NCBI RefSeq assembly: GCF_010731595.1
Contig: NZ_AP022582.1
Coordinates: 310,001-374,000 of the forward strand
Source of the DNA: Mycobacterium seoulense
Lineage (GTDB): Bacteria > Actinomycetota > Actinomycetes > Mycobacteriales > Mycobacteriaceae
Direction: 5' to 3'
DNA: 64,000 bases
The position numbers were made by a program, and so were the translations under genes. A model generated the notes under the pieces. It was not told the DNA's origin, made no database searches, and saw only the letters and a list, made by a program, of their open reading frames with translations. This document shows, in pieces, positions 1 to 8,816 of this stretch; positions within the stretch are counted from its first letter, which is position 1; every line of letters begins with the position of its first letter.

Positions 1-58
1 ACGCCAGAAACTGATCGAGGTCGACGTGCAGTACCCAGCTCGGCGTCGGCGCGGCCAT
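1..58 (-). CDS. dinP: DNA polymerase IV (Y-family), N-terminal fragment
   Basis: Only the first 19 codons lie in the window, starting at ATG 58 and running off the left edge. They read M-A-A-P-T-P-S-W-V-L-H-V-D-L-D-Q-F-L-A. The H-V-D-L-D-Q-F motif is the conserved start of Y-family polymerases, where the first Asp binds catalytic Mg2+. Such enzymes do error-prone translesion synthesis. The TetR gene upstream stops 7 bases before this ATG, so the two probably share a transcript. In M. tuberculosis dinP (Rv3056) follows the TetR gene Rv3055 in the same way. The family call is firm despite the short fragment; the exact paralogue rests on gene order. Confidence 0.8.
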   Translation of the reverse strand, partial: MAAPTPSWVLHVDLDQFLA

Positions 59-65
59 GTGGCCA

Positions 66-674
66 TCACCGCCCACAAAGCTTGCGCGCCAAGCTTTCCC
101 ATGCGTCACCCAGCGTCTGCACAGTGTGGCCGCCTTCGGCGAGTTGATGCTCGATGTAGTCCACGTCCAGCAGCGCCAGCAACGCATCGGTCTGCACATC
201 GAGGTCGCCGGTGGATTGGGCCGTCCTCAGCAGGACCCGCACGTGGGTGCGTTGCACCATGGCAGGCGCATTGTGCCGGTTCTGCGGATCACGGTTGGCG
301 GCCGACAGCAGTTCGTGGTGGGTGTGGACGAACCGGATGCGCTCGCGGCCGAAGGCGACCAGGCGATCCGTCGGGGGCGCGCCGGGGCCCAGGGGCGGCG
401 GCCCGAACAGAAACGCTTGCTGGCTTGCTTGCTCGTCTTCGTCGAGCAACACCAGCATCAGGCCGGCTCTGCTGCCGAAGCGGCGGAACAGCGTGCCCTT
501 GCCGACCCCGGCGGCAGCGGCGATGTCGTCCATGGTGATGGCCTCGGCGCCGCGCTCGGCGACCAGGTTTCGGGCAGCCTGGAGCAAGAGCGCGCGGTTG
601 CGCGCCGCGTCGCCCCGCTCTTGACGAACCACCAGCGGAGCGCACACGGGCAACCCGCCCGGCCGTTCGCTCAT
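66..674 (-). CDS. TetR-family transcriptional regulator
   Basis: A 202-residue protein, normal TetR size. Residues about 22-70 form the N-terminal helix-turn-helix (A-R-N-L-V-A-E-R-G-A-E-A-I-T-M-D-D-I-A, then G-V-G-K-G-T-L-F-R-R-F). The rest is the variable ligand-binding domain. It starts at ATG 674 and is divergent from the FMN reductase gene at 764. The 89-bp gap between them holds a perfect 14-bp palindrome that is the likely operator. dinP follows directly downstream. It matches the position of Rv3055 in M. tuberculosis. The ligand is unknown. Confidence 0.88.
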   Translation of the reverse strand: MSERPGGLPVCAPLVVRQERGDAARNRALLLQAARNLVAERGAEAITMDDIAAAAGVGKGTLFRRFGSRAGLMLVLLDEDEQASQQAFLFGPPPLGPGAPPTDRLVAFGRERIRFVHTHHELLSAANRDPQNRHNAPAMVQRTHVRVLLRTAQSTGDLDVQTDALLALLDVDYIEHQLAEGGHTVQTLGDAWESLARKLCGR

Positions 675-703
675 GACTGCACTTTAACGCCGCCGGAATA
701 AAG

Positions 704-717
704 CGGACTATAGTCCG
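704..717. promoter_or_regulatory. Perfect 14-bp palindrome, likely TetR operator
   Basis: CGGACTA-TAGTCCG is a perfect palindrome centred in the gap between the divergent TetR gene (start 674) and the FMN reductase gene (start 764). Its position suggests autoregulation plus control of the reductase. Binding is inferred, not shown. Confidence 0.6.
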
Positions 718-763
718 GTTGCGTCGTGGGAGGATGTAGTCCAACACCGAAGGGAACGGAATA

Positions 764-1321
764 TTGGCAGAGATCAAGATCTTGGCGTTGGTGGGCAGTC
801 TGCGCACGGCGTCGATCAACCGTCAGATCGCCGAATTGGCGGCGGCTGTCGCGCCTGAGGGTGTCAGCGTCACGATTTTCGAGGGGCTGAACGACGTGCC
901 TTTCTACAACGAGGAGATCGACGAAGCCATGAACGGCGACGCCCCGCTGCTGGCCCCGGTGGCCGCCCTGCGCGCCGCGGCGGCGGACGCGGACGCCGCG
1001 CTCGTCGTCACGCCGGAATACAACGGCAGCATCCCGGCCGTCATCAAGAACGCGATCGACTGGTTGTCCCGCCCGTTCGGTGACGGCGCGCTCAAGGGCA
1101 AGCCGCTGGCGGTGATCGGCGGAGGCTTTGGGCGCTACGGCGGGGTGTGGGCACACGACGAGACCCGCAAGTCGTTCGGGATCGCCGGCGCCCGGGTGGT
1201 CGACTCCATCAAGTTGTCGGTCCCGTTCACCACCCTGGAGGGCAAGGCCCCGGCCGAGCACGCCGAGCTGACGGCGAACGTGCGCGACGTAGTCGGGAAG
1301 CTGGGCGCCGAAATCGGCTGA
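764..1321 (+). CDS. NADPH-dependent FMN reductase family protein
   Basis: A 185-residue flavodoxin-like reductase of the NADPH_FMN_red family, which reduces FMN or quinones with NAD(P)H. The N-terminal strand-loop K-I-L-A-L-V-G-S-L-R-T-A-S-I-N-R (about 4-20) is the FMN phosphate loop. T-P-E-Y-N-G-S-I-P-A (about 82-93) is the second flavin-contacting signature. The start is TTG 764, chosen because AGGGAACGGA at 751-760 is a well-placed ribosome site and the conserved fold begins at once. It corresponds to Rv3054c. A hairpin terminator at 1383-1408 ends the transcript. Probably controlled by the divergent TetR. Confidence 0.88.
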   Translation: MAEIKILALVGSLRTASINRQIAELAAAVAPEGVSVTIFEGLNDVPFYNEEIDEAMNGDAPLLAPVAALRAAAADADAALVVTPEYNGSIPAVIKNAIDWLSRPFGDGALKGKPLAVIGGGFGRYGGVWAHDETRKSFGIAGARVVDSIKLSVPFTTLEGKAPAEHAELTANVRDVVGKLGAEIG

Positions 1322-1382
1322 TTGGCGGAAGTCGACAAGCCCGCGCCGGGCAACCAGCAAGGTTTCGACACCCGAATAGCAG

Positions 1383-1408
1383 AAGCCGCCAGCTCGCGCT
1401 GGCGGCTT
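1383..1408 (+). terminator. Hairpin terminator after the FMN reductase gene
   Basis: AAGCCGCCAGC, loop TCGC, GCTGGCGGCTT: a perfect 11-bp stem followed by T, 62 bases after the reductase stop. The T tract is short, as is common in mycobacteria. Confidence 0.7.
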
Positions 1409-1575
1409 TGCTGGTCGCGGACCCGGCCGCCGGAAAGGGTCGACGGCGGGGGGACTTGTCGGTGACCGGTGATACAACGATTCGCATGGACGGCTTCGTC
1501 GAAGAATGTGACCTGCGACACGCCGGGCGCGTGTCGTCCGAAGGGCTTACGACCAGCGAATTTCAGAAATGTTAT

Positions 1576-1622
1576 TCCGAACATGTTGTATCTGGTCATC
1601 TTGTCGGCCACTAGGTGTAGTG
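1576..1622 (+). promoter_or_regulatory. Paired NrdR-type boxes upstream of nrdHIE
   Basis: Two 15-mers resembling NrdR boxes lie at 1576-1590 (core AACATGTT) and 1608-1622 (CACTA-N4-TAGTG). They are 32 bp apart start to start, about three helical turns. The nrdF2 promoter has the same arrangement. NrdR is the ATP/dATP-sensing repressor of ribonucleotide reductase genes. The rest of the 505-bp gap 1322-1826 holds the terminator and promoter DNA; I saw no gene in it. Confidence 0.6.
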
Positions 1623-1826
1623 TTTCGAGCACCGGCAGATCCCAGGTTCACCAGCCCGACCGGGGCCTGGTTCACCACCCGAAATCGGCTCGATGGGTCA
1701 TTCGTCCCCGACGGCCGAACGACGGGAATGTGGGAGCTTGGCGGGCCGCTGGAACACAGCGAAGACGTAGTACCGAGTAGTTGCCAGTCCGTAACAAGTC
1801 CCACCTTCCGCAAAGGAGCGGCTTCC

Positions 1827-2066
1827 ATGAGCATCACCGTGTACACCAAGCCGGCATGCGTGCAGTGCAGCGCCACGTTCAAAGCCCTGGACAAGCAGGG
1901 CATCGGCTACGAGAAGGTCGACATCACGCTGGACAACGAGGCGCGCGACTACGTGATGGCGCTGGGGTACCTGCAGGCGCCCGTGGTGGTGGCGGAGAAC
2001 GAGCACTGGTCGGGGTTCCGGCCGGACCGCATCAAGGCGCTCGCGGAATCGGCGCTCAGCGCCTGA
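1827..2066 (+). CDS. nrdH: Glutaredoxin-like electron donor NrdH
   Basis: A 79-residue NrdH redoxin that passes electrons from thioredoxin reductase to the class Ib ribonucleotide reductase NrdE. The active-site C-V-Q-C is at residues 11-14 after V-Y-T-K-P-A. The C-terminal W-S-G-F-R-P-D (about 61-67) is the NrdH signature that separates it from ordinary glutaredoxins. AAAGGAG at 1812-1818 precedes ATG 1827, and length matches the family. It is first in the nrdH-nrdI-nrdE operon behind the NrdR boxes. Confidence 0.96.
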   Translation: MSITVYTKPACVQCSATFKALDKQGIGYEKVDITLDNEARDYVMALGYLQAPVVVAENEHWSGFRPDRIKALAESALSA

Positions 2067-2104
2067 GTGGTTAGCGGCGGACGTTAGGTAAGAAGGAGGT
2101 TGCG

Positions 2105-2608
2105 GTGCAGTCGCGCAACCCAAGCTGGATTAGTGGCGACCCGCTTCGCCCGGCTCCGCCGCGCTTGCGATCGCCACTGGTGTATTTCTCCTCCGTGTCG
2201 GAGAACACCCACCGCTTCGTGCAGAAGCTGGGCGTTCCCGCCACGCGGATACCGCTGCACGGCCGCATCGAGGTCGACGAGCCGTACGTGCTGATCGTGC
2301 CCACGTACGGCGGTGGCCGGGCCACCCCGGACGTCAATGCCGGTGGCTACGTCCCCAAGCAGGTCATCGCATTCCTGAACGACGAGCACAACCGGTCGTT
2401 GATCCGCGGCGTCATCGCCGCGGGCAACAACAACTTCGGTGCCGAATTCGCCTACGCGGGCAACGTGATCTCCCGCAAATGCGGCGTTCCGTACCTTTAT
2501 CGCTTCGAACTGATGGGAACCCCGGACGACGTGGAAGCCGTCCGCGCGGGCTTGGAAGATTTCTGGAAGGAACAGACGTGCCACCAACCGTCACTGCAGA
2601 GCCTGTAA
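2105..2608 (+). CDS. nrdI: Flavodoxin-like NrdI, with a repeat-encoded N-terminal segment
   Basis: NrdI (167 residues) is the flavodoxin that supplies oxidant to assemble the dimanganese-tyrosyl cofactor of NrdF. The conserved body runs from [13 protein letters not shown] to the end, including P-T-Y-G-G-G and the flavin loops. Translation starts at GTG 2105, fixed by AAGGAGG at 2093-2099. Between that start and the conserved body lies a 45-bp dispersed repeat (2133-2177), which adds about 15 residues ([15 protein letters not shown]) without breaking the frame. I know of no such segment in other NrdI proteins. The gene overlaps nrdE by 31 bases. Confidence 0.93.
   Translation: MQSRNPSWISGDPLRPAPPRLRSPLVYFSSVSENTHRFVQKLGVPATRIPLHGRIEVDEPYVLIVPTYGGGRATPDVNAGGYVPKQVIAFLNDEHNRSLIRGVIAAGNNNFGAEFAYAGNVISRKCGVPYLYRFELMGTPDDVEAVRAGLEDFWKEQTCHQPSLQSL
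2133..2177 (+). repeat. 45-bp dispersed repeat, copy 1, inside nrdI
   Basis: The element has inverted ends GTGGCGA and TCGCCAC and the internal words CCCGGCT and CGCGCTTGCGA. Copies at 23060-23104 (opposite strand), 55767-55811 and 55822-55866 match it at all but a few positions. This copy lies within the 5' coding region of nrdI and is a multiple of three long. Confidence 0.85.
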
Positions 2609-4743
2609 CGTCCGGCGCGCACGCGTTGCCCGGTGAGACGGACTATCACGCGCTGAACGCGATGCTGAACCTGTACGACGCCGACGGCAGGATTCAGTTC
2701 GACAAGGACGTGCTGGCGGCGCGCCAATACTTCCTGCAGCACGTCAACCAGAACACGGTCTTCTTCCACAACCAGGACGAGAAGCTCGACTACCTGATCC
2801 GCGAGAACTACTACGAGCGTGAGGTTCTCGACCAGTACTCGCGCAACTTCGTCAAGGAGCTGCTGGACCGCGCATACGCCAAGAAGTTCCGGTTCCCGAC
2901 CTTCCTCGGCGCGTTCAAGTACTACACCTCCTACACGCTGAAGACGTTCGACGGTAAGCGTTACCTGGAGCGCTTCGAGGACCGCGTGGTCATGGTGGCG
3001 CTGACCCTGGCCGCCGGCGACACCGGACTGGCCGAGAAGCTCGTCGACGAGATCATCGACGGCCGCTTCCAGCCGGCCACCCCGACGTTCCTGAACTCGG
3101 GCAAAAAGCAGCGCGGCGAACCGGTGAGCTGCTTTTTGCTGCGCATCGAGGACAACATGGAGTCGATCGGGCGGTCGATCAATTCCGCCCTGCAGCTGTC
3201 CAAGCGCGGCGGGGGAGTTGCGTTGCTGCTGACCAACATTCGCGAGCACGGCGCGCCGATCAAGAACATCGAGAACCAGTCCTCGGGCGTCATCCCGATC
3301 ATGAAGCTCCTGGAGGATTCGTTCTCCTACGCCAACCAGTTGGGCGCGCGCCAGGGCGCCGGCGCGGTGTACCTGCACGCGCATCACCCCGACATCTACC
3401 GCTTCCTGGACACCAAGCGCGAGAACGCCGACGAGAAGATCCGGATCAAGACGCTGAGCCTGGGCGTGGTGATTCCCGACATCACCTTCGAGCTGGCCAA
3501 GAAGAACGAGGACATGTACCTGTTCTCGCCGTACGACGTCGAGCGGGTCTACGGCCTGCCGTTCGCCGACATCTCGGTGACCGAGAAGTACTACGAGATG
3601 GTCGACGACGCGCGCATCCGCAAGACGAAGATCAAGGCGCGGGAGTTCTTCCAGACGCTGGCCGAGCTGCAGTTCGAGTCCGGCTATCCCTACATCATGT
3701 ACGAGGACACGGTGAACCGGGCCAACCCGATCGAGGGCAAGATCACGCACTCGAACCTGTGCTCGGAGATCCTGCAGGTGTCCACGCCGTCGGAGTTCAA
3801 CGACGACCTGTCGTATTCCAAGGTGGGCAAGGACATTTCGTGCAACCTCGGCTCGCTGAACATCGCCAAGGCCATGGACTCACCGGACTTCGCGCAGACG
3901 ATCGAGGTGGCGATCCGCGCGCTGACCGCGGTGAGCGACCAGACCCACATCACGTCGGTGCCCTCAATCGAGCAGGGCAACAACGAATCCCACGCGATCG
4001 GCCTCGGGCAGATGAATCTGCACGGCTACCTCGCCCGGGAACGCATCTTCTACGGGTCCGAGGAAGGCATCGACTTCACCAACATCTACTTCTATACGGT
4101 GCTCTACCACGCGCTGCGGGCGTCGAACCGCATCGCCATCGAACGGGGCAGGGCGTTTGGCGGTTTCGAGCGGTCGAAGTACGCCTCGGGGGAGTTCTTC
4201 GACAAGTACATCGACCAGGTGTGGGAGCCGCAGACCGAGAAGGTGCGTCAGCTGTTCGCCGACGCGGACATCCGGATCCCCACCCAGGACGACTGGAAGC
4301 GACTGAAGGAATCGGTGCAGGAGTACGGCATCTACAACCAGAACCTGCAGGCCGTCCCGCCGACGGGGTCGATCTCCTACATCAACCACTCCACCAGTTC
4401 GATCCACCCGATCGCCAGCAAGGTCGAGATCCGCAAGGAAGGCAAGATCGGCCGCGTCTACTACCCGGCGCCCTACATGACCAACGACAACCTGGAGTAC
4501 TTCCAGGACGCCTACGAGATCGGGTACGAAAAGGTCATCGACACCTACGCCGCGGCAACCCAGCACGTGGACCAGGGGCTGAGCCTGACGCTGTTCTTCA
4601 AGGACACCGCCACCACCCGCGACGTGAACAAGGCGCAGATCTACGCCTGGCGCAAGGGCATCAAGACGCTCTACTACATCCGGCTGCGGCAGATGGCATT
4701 GGAAGGAACAGAGGTCGAGGGCTGCGTGTCCTGCATGCTGTAG
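2578..4743 (+). CDS. nrdE: Class Ib ribonucleoside-diphosphate reductase large subunit
   Basis: A 721-residue alpha subunit that converts ribonucleoside diphosphates to deoxy forms. Recognisable elements are P-V-S-C-F-L-L (first redox cysteine, about 180), the radical-transfer region N-L-C-S-E-I (about 392) with its finger-loop cysteine, [12 protein letters not shown] (about 600), and the C-terminal E-G-C-V-S-C-M-L cysteine pair that NrdH reduces. The start is GTG 2578 (protein begins [10 protein letters not shown]), which agrees with the M. tuberculosis protein as I recall it and overlaps nrdI by 31 bases, implying translational coupling. Its partner NrdF2 is encoded 5.2 kb downstream. Confidence 0.97.
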   Translation: MPPTVTAEPVTSGAHALPGETDYHALNAMLNLYDADGRIQFDKDVLAARQYFLQHVNQNTVFFHNQDEKLDYLIRENYYEREVLDQYSRNFVKELLDRAYAKKFRFPTFLGAFKYYTSYTLKTFDGKRYLERFEDRVVMVALTLAAGDTGLAEKLVDEIIDGRFQPATPTFLNSGKKQRGEPVSCFLLRIEDNMESIGRSINSALQLSKRGGGVALLLTNIREHGAPIKNIENQSSGVIPIMKLLEDSFSYANQLGARQGAGAVYLHAHHPDIYRFLDTKRENADEKIRIKTLSLGVVIPDITFELAKKNEDMYLFSPYDVERVYGLPFADISVTEKYYEMVDDARIRKTKIKAREFFQTLAELQFESGYPYIMYEDTVNRANPIEGKITHSNLCSEILQVSTPSEFNDDLSYSKVGKDISCNLGSLNIAKAMDSPDFAQTIEVAIRALTAVSDQTHITSVPSIEQGNNESHAIGLGQMNLHGYLARERIFYGSEEGIDFTNIYFYTVLYHALRASNRIAIERGRAFGGFERSKYASGEFFDKYIDQVWEPQTEKVRQLFADADIRIPTQDDWKRLKESVQEYGIYNQNLQAVPPTGSISYINHSTSSIHPIASKVEIRKEGKIGRVYYPAPYMTNDNLEYFQDAYEIGYEKVIDTYAAATQHVDQGLSLTLFFKDTATTRDVNKAQIYAWRKGIKTLYYIRLRQMALEGTEVEGCVSCML

Positions 4744-4874
4744 GCGGCGCGACATCTCGCCGAACGTGCGGCCACTGCGCATTCTGGCCCTGTTTTTCGC
4801 AGCCAGTGCACGCTGGGCGAAGCCGGGCCCGCTGCCGAGTAGCCAGTCTGCCCAGGTCAGCGGGTCTACGCGGT

Positions 4875-5621
4875 ATGGTGCTTGATGTGGTGAGAATTCC
4901 GCGACCACCCCACCCCAGCGTGAAGCCGCCCGGGGCGAAGGTCGACGCGCGCAGCGAGCGTTGGCGCGAACACCGCAAGAAGGTGCGCGGCGAGATCGTG
5001 GATGCGGCGTTCCGCGCCATCGACCGACTGGGTCCCGAGCTGAGCGTGCGGGAGATCGCCGAGGAGGCCGGCACCGCCAAGCCCAAGATCTATCGGCATT
5101 TCCACGACAAGGCCGACCTGTTCCGGGCCATCGGGGAACGGCTGCGCGACATGCTGTGGGCGGCGATCTTCCCGTCGATCGACCTGAAAACCGACTCGGC
5201 CCGCGAGGTGATCCGTCGCGCCGTCGAGGAGTACGTGAACCTCGTCGACCAGCACCCCAACGTCCTGCGGGTCTTCATCCAGGGCCGCTCGGCGGCGAGC
5301 CCCCAGATTCTCAACGAGGGCCGTGGGATCACCCTGGCCGTGGCCGACATGTTCGACAACGAACTCCGCGAGATGGAGCTGGACCACGCGGCAATCGAAC
5401 TGGCCGGGCACGCCGCGTTCGGCTCTGCCGCGTCGGCCACGGAGTGGTGGTTGGGCCCCGACGCGGACAGCCCGCGGCGCATGCCGCGCGAGCAATTCGT
5501 CGCCCACCTGACGACGATCATGATCGGGGTCATCGTCGGCACGGCTGAGGCGCTGGGCATCGTGTTGGACCCCGATCGGCCGGTGCACAGTGTGGTGCCC
5601 AGCAACCCGGCGGCGAGCTGA
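4875..5621 (+). CDS. TetR-family transcriptional regulator
   Basis: About 248 residues from ATG 4875. GTG 4878, 4887, 4890 and 4920 are also in frame, and no ribosome site decides among them. The helix-turn-helix is around residues 50-95 (E-L-S-V-R-E-I-A-E-E-A-G-T-A-K-P-K-I-Y-R-H-F). The C-terminal domain contains the G-H-A-A-F-G and W-W-L segments of a subgroup often paired with oxidoreductases. It sits between nrdE and the monooxygenase gene, as Rv3050c does in M. tuberculosis. An inverted repeat at 5676-5695 in front of the monooxygenase is its likely target. Confidence 0.88.
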   Translation: MVLDVVRIPRPPHPSVKPPGAKVDARSERWREHRKKVRGEIVDAAFRAIDRLGPELSVREIAEEAGTAKPKIYRHFHDKADLFRAIGERLRDMLWAAIFPSIDLKTDSAREVIRRAVEEYVNLVDQHPNVLRVFIQGRSAASPQILNEGRGITLAVADMFDNELREMELDHAAIELAGHAAFGSAASATEWWLGPDADSPRRMPREQFVAHLTTIMIGVIVGTAEALGIVLDPDRPVHSVVPSNPAAS

Positions 5622-5675
5622 GGACTTTTGGCACGTTGACATCGTTACGGCGATCGTCGACACTCGTGCCATCCG

Positions 5676-5695
5676 ATACCCTGGGTACTGGGTAT
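5676..5695. promoter_or_regulatory. Inverted repeat in front of the monooxygenase gene
   Basis: ATACCC-N8-GGGTAT, with a second nested palindrome TACCC-T-GGGTA at 5677-5687. It lies 31 bases before the GTG start at 5727 and just after the TetR gene, so it is a plausible operator for that regulator. Confidence 0.45.
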
Positions 5696-5726
5696 TTGCG
5701 GGAGCCGACAGGAAGACCGATCTACC

Positions 5727-7271
5727 GTGACTGAAGCCATGACACACGTCGAGCCGACTCAGGCGGACGAGCCTGTGCACACCCGAGCCCTCATCATCGG
5801 TACCGGCTTCTCCGGCCTGGGAATGGCGATCAAGCTGCAGCAGCAGGGCGTGGACTTCGTCATCCTGGAGAAGTTCGACGACGTCGGCGGCACCTGGCGC
5901 GACAACAGCTACCCCGGCTGCGCCTGCGACATTCCGTCGCACCTGTACTCGTTCTCGTTCGAGCCCAAGCCCGACTGGAAAAACCCGTTCTCCTATCAGC
6001 CCGAGATCTGGGATTACCTCAAGGGAGTAACCGAGAAGTACGGGCTGCGGCGCTACATGGTGTTCAACTCGCTGGTGGATCGCGCTCACTGGGATGACGA
6101 CGAGAATCGGTGGCACGTGTTCACCGCCGACGGCCGCGAGTACGTCGCCCAGTTTCTGATCTCCGGCGCGGGCGCGCTGCACATCCCGTCGTTTCCCGAC
6201 ATCGAGGGTCGCGACGAATTCGCCGGTCCCGCTTTCCATTCGGCGGAGTGGGACCACAGCGTCGATCTGACCGGCAAGCGGGTGGCGATCATCGGCACCG
6301 GCGCCAGCGCGATCCAGATCGTCCCGGAGATCGTCGGGCAGGTCGCCGAACTTCAGCTCTACCAACGCACCCCGCCGTGGGTGGTGCCGCGCTCCAACCC
6401 CGAGATTCCCGTGGCGCTGCGCCGGGCCATGGCGAACGTCCCGGGCCTGCGGGAGCTGGTGCGTCTCGCGCTCTATTGGGGACAAGAGGCGTTGGCCGTC
6501 GGCATGACCAAGCGGCCGAACGCGCTGAAGTTCATTGAGGCCTACTGCAAGTACAACATTCGCCGCTCGGTGAAGGACCGCGAGCTGCGCCGCAAGCTGA
6601 CCCCGCACTACCGCATCGGGTGCAAGCGAATCCTGAACTCTTCCACGTATTACGGCGCGGTGGCGGACCCCAAGACCCAGTTGATCACCGAGGGCATCAG
6701 CCGAATCACGCGGGACGGGATCGTCACCGCCGACGGCCGCGAGCACAAGGTGGACGTGATCGTCTACGCCACCGGCTTCCACGTCACCGATTCCTACACC
6801 TACGTCCAGATCAAGGGGCGGCATGGGGAGGACCTGGTCGACCGCTGGAACCGCGAGGGCATCGGCGCTCATCGCGGCATAACCGTCGCCGACATGCCCA
6901 ACCTGTTCTTCCTCCTGGGGCCGAACACCGGCCTGGGCCACAACTCGGTGGTGTTCATGATCGAGTCGCAGATTCGCTATGTCGCCAGTGCCATCAAGAC
7001 CTGCGACAAGCTGGGCGCGCAGGCGCTGGCGCCCACGCGCGCCGCGCAGGACGCCTTCAACGACGAGTTGCAGCGCAGGCTGGGGCCGTCGGTGTGGAAC
7101 AGCGGTGGCTGCGCCAGCTGGTATCTCGACGAGCACGGCAAGAACACCGTGCTGTGGGGCGGCTACACCTGGGAGTACTGGCGGGACACCCGCTCGGTCA
7201 AGCCGGAGGAGTACGAGTTCTTCGGCGCCGACTCACGTGCCGGCCGTCGCACGGCGGCCGTTGGGGGCTGA
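5727..7271 (+). CDS. FAD-dependent (Baeyer-Villiger-type) monooxygenase
   Basis: A 514-residue class B flavoprotein monooxygenase using NADPH and O2 on ketones or similar hydrophobic substrates. The FAD-binding G-T-G-F-S-G-L-G is at about 26-33. G-G-T-W-R-D-N-S-Y-P-G-C (about 55-66) is typical of Baeyer-Villiger enzymes. The NADPH-binding G-T-G-A-S-A is at about 191-196, and a C-terminal A-T-G-F-H begins the ATG motif region. GTG 5727 has AGGAAG at 5711-5716; ATG 5739 is an alternative. It matches Rv3049c in order. The 3' end overlaps the convergent short-chain dehydrogenase gene by 39 bp. Confidence 0.92.
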   Translation: MTEAMTHVEPTQADEPVHTRALIIGTGFSGLGMAIKLQQQGVDFVILEKFDDVGGTWRDNSYPGCACDIPSHLYSFSFEPKPDWKNPFSYQPEIWDYLKGVTEKYGLRRYMVFNSLVDRAHWDDDENRWHVFTADGREYVAQFLISGAGALHIPSFPDIEGRDEFAGPAFHSAEWDHSVDLTGKRVAIIGTGASAIQIVPEIVGQVAELQLYQRTPPWVVPRSNPEIPVALRRAMANVPGLRELVRLALYWGQEALAVGMTKRPNALKFIEAYCKYNIRRSVKDRELRRKLTPHYRIGCKRILNSSTYYGAVADPKTQLITEGISRITRDGIVTADGREHKVDVIVYATGFHVTDSYTYVQIKGRHGEDLVDRWNREGIGAHRGITVADMPNLFFLLGPNTGLGHNSVVFMIESQIRYVASAIKTCDKLGAQALAPTRAAQDAFNDELQRRLGPSVWNSGGCASWYLDEHGKNTVLWGGYTWEYWRDTRSVKPEEYEFFGADSRAGRRTAAVGG

Positions 7272-8141
7272 GCTTTTCGCGACCGAGCGAAGGTTCAGGC
7301 GCACGATGCGGTCCAGCACCCGGTCGGATACGACACGGCTGATCCGAAGCAAGATCGCAGCGTCGCGGCCGATGGTGTAGCGGGTTCGCGGACGGGACGC
7401 GGTCGCGGCCTTAACAATCACTTTGGCGGCGTGTTCGGCCGAGACGCCGTCCTCGCCGAACGACCGGGCTTGGGCCGTGACGGCTGCTGCGAGTGCGTCG
7501 TAGCGCGCGAGCTGGGCAGCGGTCATGTTGGCCATCAGTGCCTCCGCAGTCGCGATTCCCCGCTCGGCCATCTCGGTCTTGACCGCACCGGGTTCGACGA
7601 CGACGACCTGGATCCCGAAATCGCTGACCTCTCGGCGCAGGGCGTCGCTGACCGCCTCGAGCGCGAACTTCGAGCCGGCATATGCGCCATAGGTCGGCAA
7701 GACCACCTTCCCGCCGACGGAACTTATGTTCACGACCGTGCCCGAGCTGAGCAGTAGGGCCGGCAAAAGCGCCTGAGTCATCGCGATGTGCCCGAACAGG
7801 TTGACCTCGAACTGCCTGCGCCACTGCTCAAGGGGCAGTGTCTCGACCGGGGCGTTGATCGCGATCCCGGCGTTGTTGATCAGCGCACGAAGAGGGCGAT
7901 GCAGCGGATCATTCGCGACGCGGTCGGCGATCGCGGCCACGTCCGACTCGACGGTGATGTCGAGAATGTGCGGTTCGATGCGTTCGGCCCGCAGCGCGTC
8001 GGCGTCGGCGTCGCGGCGCACGCCGGCAAGCACGTGAAAACCGTTGCGGGCCAACTCCCTTGCGGTGGCGGCGCCCATGCCCGTAGAGGCGCCGGTCACG
8101 ACGATCAGCTGGTTGCGGTGGATGGAATCCGGAGAAGTCAT
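7233..8141 (-). CDS. Short-chain dehydrogenase/reductase
   Basis: A 302-residue classical SDR. The cofactor loop T-G-A-S-T-G-M-G is at about 17-24, the N-N-A-G motif at about 92-95, and the catalytic Ser plus Y-A-G-S-K (Tyr and Lys) at about 145-165. It probably oxidises or reduces an alcohol/ketone with NAD(P)(H). The start is ATG 8141, chosen for a GGAGG seven bases upstream. A longer frame from 8177 would run through the operator. It is divergent from a TetR gene (8235), with two operator-like palindromes between. It resembles Rv3057c-type SDRs. Confidence 0.9.
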   Translation of the reverse strand: MTSPDSIHRNQLIVVTGASTGMGAATARELARNGFHVLAGVRRDADADALRAERIEPHILDITVESDVAAIADRVANDPLHRPLRALINNAGIAINAPVETLPLEQWRRQFEVNLFGHIAMTQALLPALLLSSGTVVNISSVGGKVVLPTYGAYAGSKFALEAVSDALRREVSDFGIQVVVVEPGAVKTEMAERGIATAEALMANMTAAQLARYDALAAAVTAQARSFGEDGVSAEHAAKVIVKAATASRPRTRYTIGRDAAILLRISRVVSDRVLDRIVRLNLRSVAKSSAPNGRRATAGT

Positions 8142-8159
8142 GACGGCCTCCAGGGCGAC

Positions 8160-8213
8160 TTGAGTTGACGCTGTCATCTCAAACTAGCAGTTGAGTTGAC
8201 GATGTCAACTGGA
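8160..8213. promoter_or_regulatory. Two tandem TetR-type operators
   Basis: Two copies of TTGAGTTGAC-N3-GTCAACTCAA-like sequence: 8160-8182 (9 of 10 arm positions symmetric) and 8191-8213 (left arm identical, right arm 7 of 10). They start 31 bp apart, placing both on the same helix face. They fill the space between the divergent SDR and TetR genes and cover the most upstream in-frame ATG (8196) of the TetR gene. Confidence 0.72.
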
Positions 8214-8234
8214 GCGCCGACATATGCTCGGCGG

Positions 8235-8810
8235 GTGACGACTCGTTCGGAGAGCGCGGCGGCCACTCGCCGTTCGCTGCTCGAGGCCGCGGAGGTCCTG
8301 CTCGACCTCGGCGGAGTCGAGGCCGTGACGCTGCGAGAGGTGGGCGCTCGCAGCGGCGTGTCGCGCTCGGCCGCGTACCGCCACTTCGCCGACAAGCAGT
8401 CGCTGCTCACCGTTCTCGCCGCGAACGCGCTCGGCGAATTGGGCGACGCTCTCGAGGTGTTGGCCGCCAGCGACGACCCGCCCGAGGTGTCATTGCGATC
8501 GGGTCTGCTTTCGCTGATCGCTCTCGGCCGCAGCCGGCCGCACCTGTATCGCCTGATGTTCACCCCGCCCCCGGGCGACCCCCCCGAGGCGGCGGTCCGG
8601 GCCGCCCAACGGACGCAGGACCTGTTTCTCGACATCGTGGGTCGCATCACCGGTCCCCGGCAGGCAAGGCGTTATGGGGCATTGCTTTTGACGACCGCCC
8701 ACGGCATCACCGGTTTGGACCTGAGCGGCCACCTCGACCTGGACAAGTGGCACACCGACGCCGAGGAACTCGTGGACACGATCATCGCCCTGTTGCCAAA
8801 GGGGGAGTGA
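8235..8810 (+). CDS. TetR-family transcriptional regulator
   Basis: From GTG 8235 the protein has 191 residues and begins V/M-T-T-R-S-E-S-A-A-A-T-R-R. The helix-turn-helix is at about 10-55 (V-T-L-R-E-V-G-A-R-S-G-V-S-R-S-A-A-Y-R-H-F). The C-terminal half matches the TetR_C_33-like group (G-R-S-R-P-H-L-Y-R-L-M-F). An upstream ATG at 8196 is rejected because it lies in the second operator. The tandem palindromes at 8160-8213 suggest it represses itself and the divergent SDR gene. Confidence 0.88.
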   Translation: MTTRSESAAATRRSLLEAAEVLLDLGGVEAVTLREVGARSGVSRSAAYRHFADKQSLLTVLAANALGELGDALEVLAASDDPPEVSLRSGLLSLIALGRSRPHLYRLMFTPPPGDPPEAAVRAAQRTQDLFLDIVGRITGPRQARRYGALLLTTAHGITGLDLSGHLDLDKWHTDAEELVDTIIALLPKGE

Positions 8811-8816
8811 GGCGGA

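Noticed and set aside
2497..3750. A 417-codon minus-strand frame opposite nrdE
   Set aside because: Low-complexity Val/Leu/Glu-rich shadow of nrdE; no start context and no domain.
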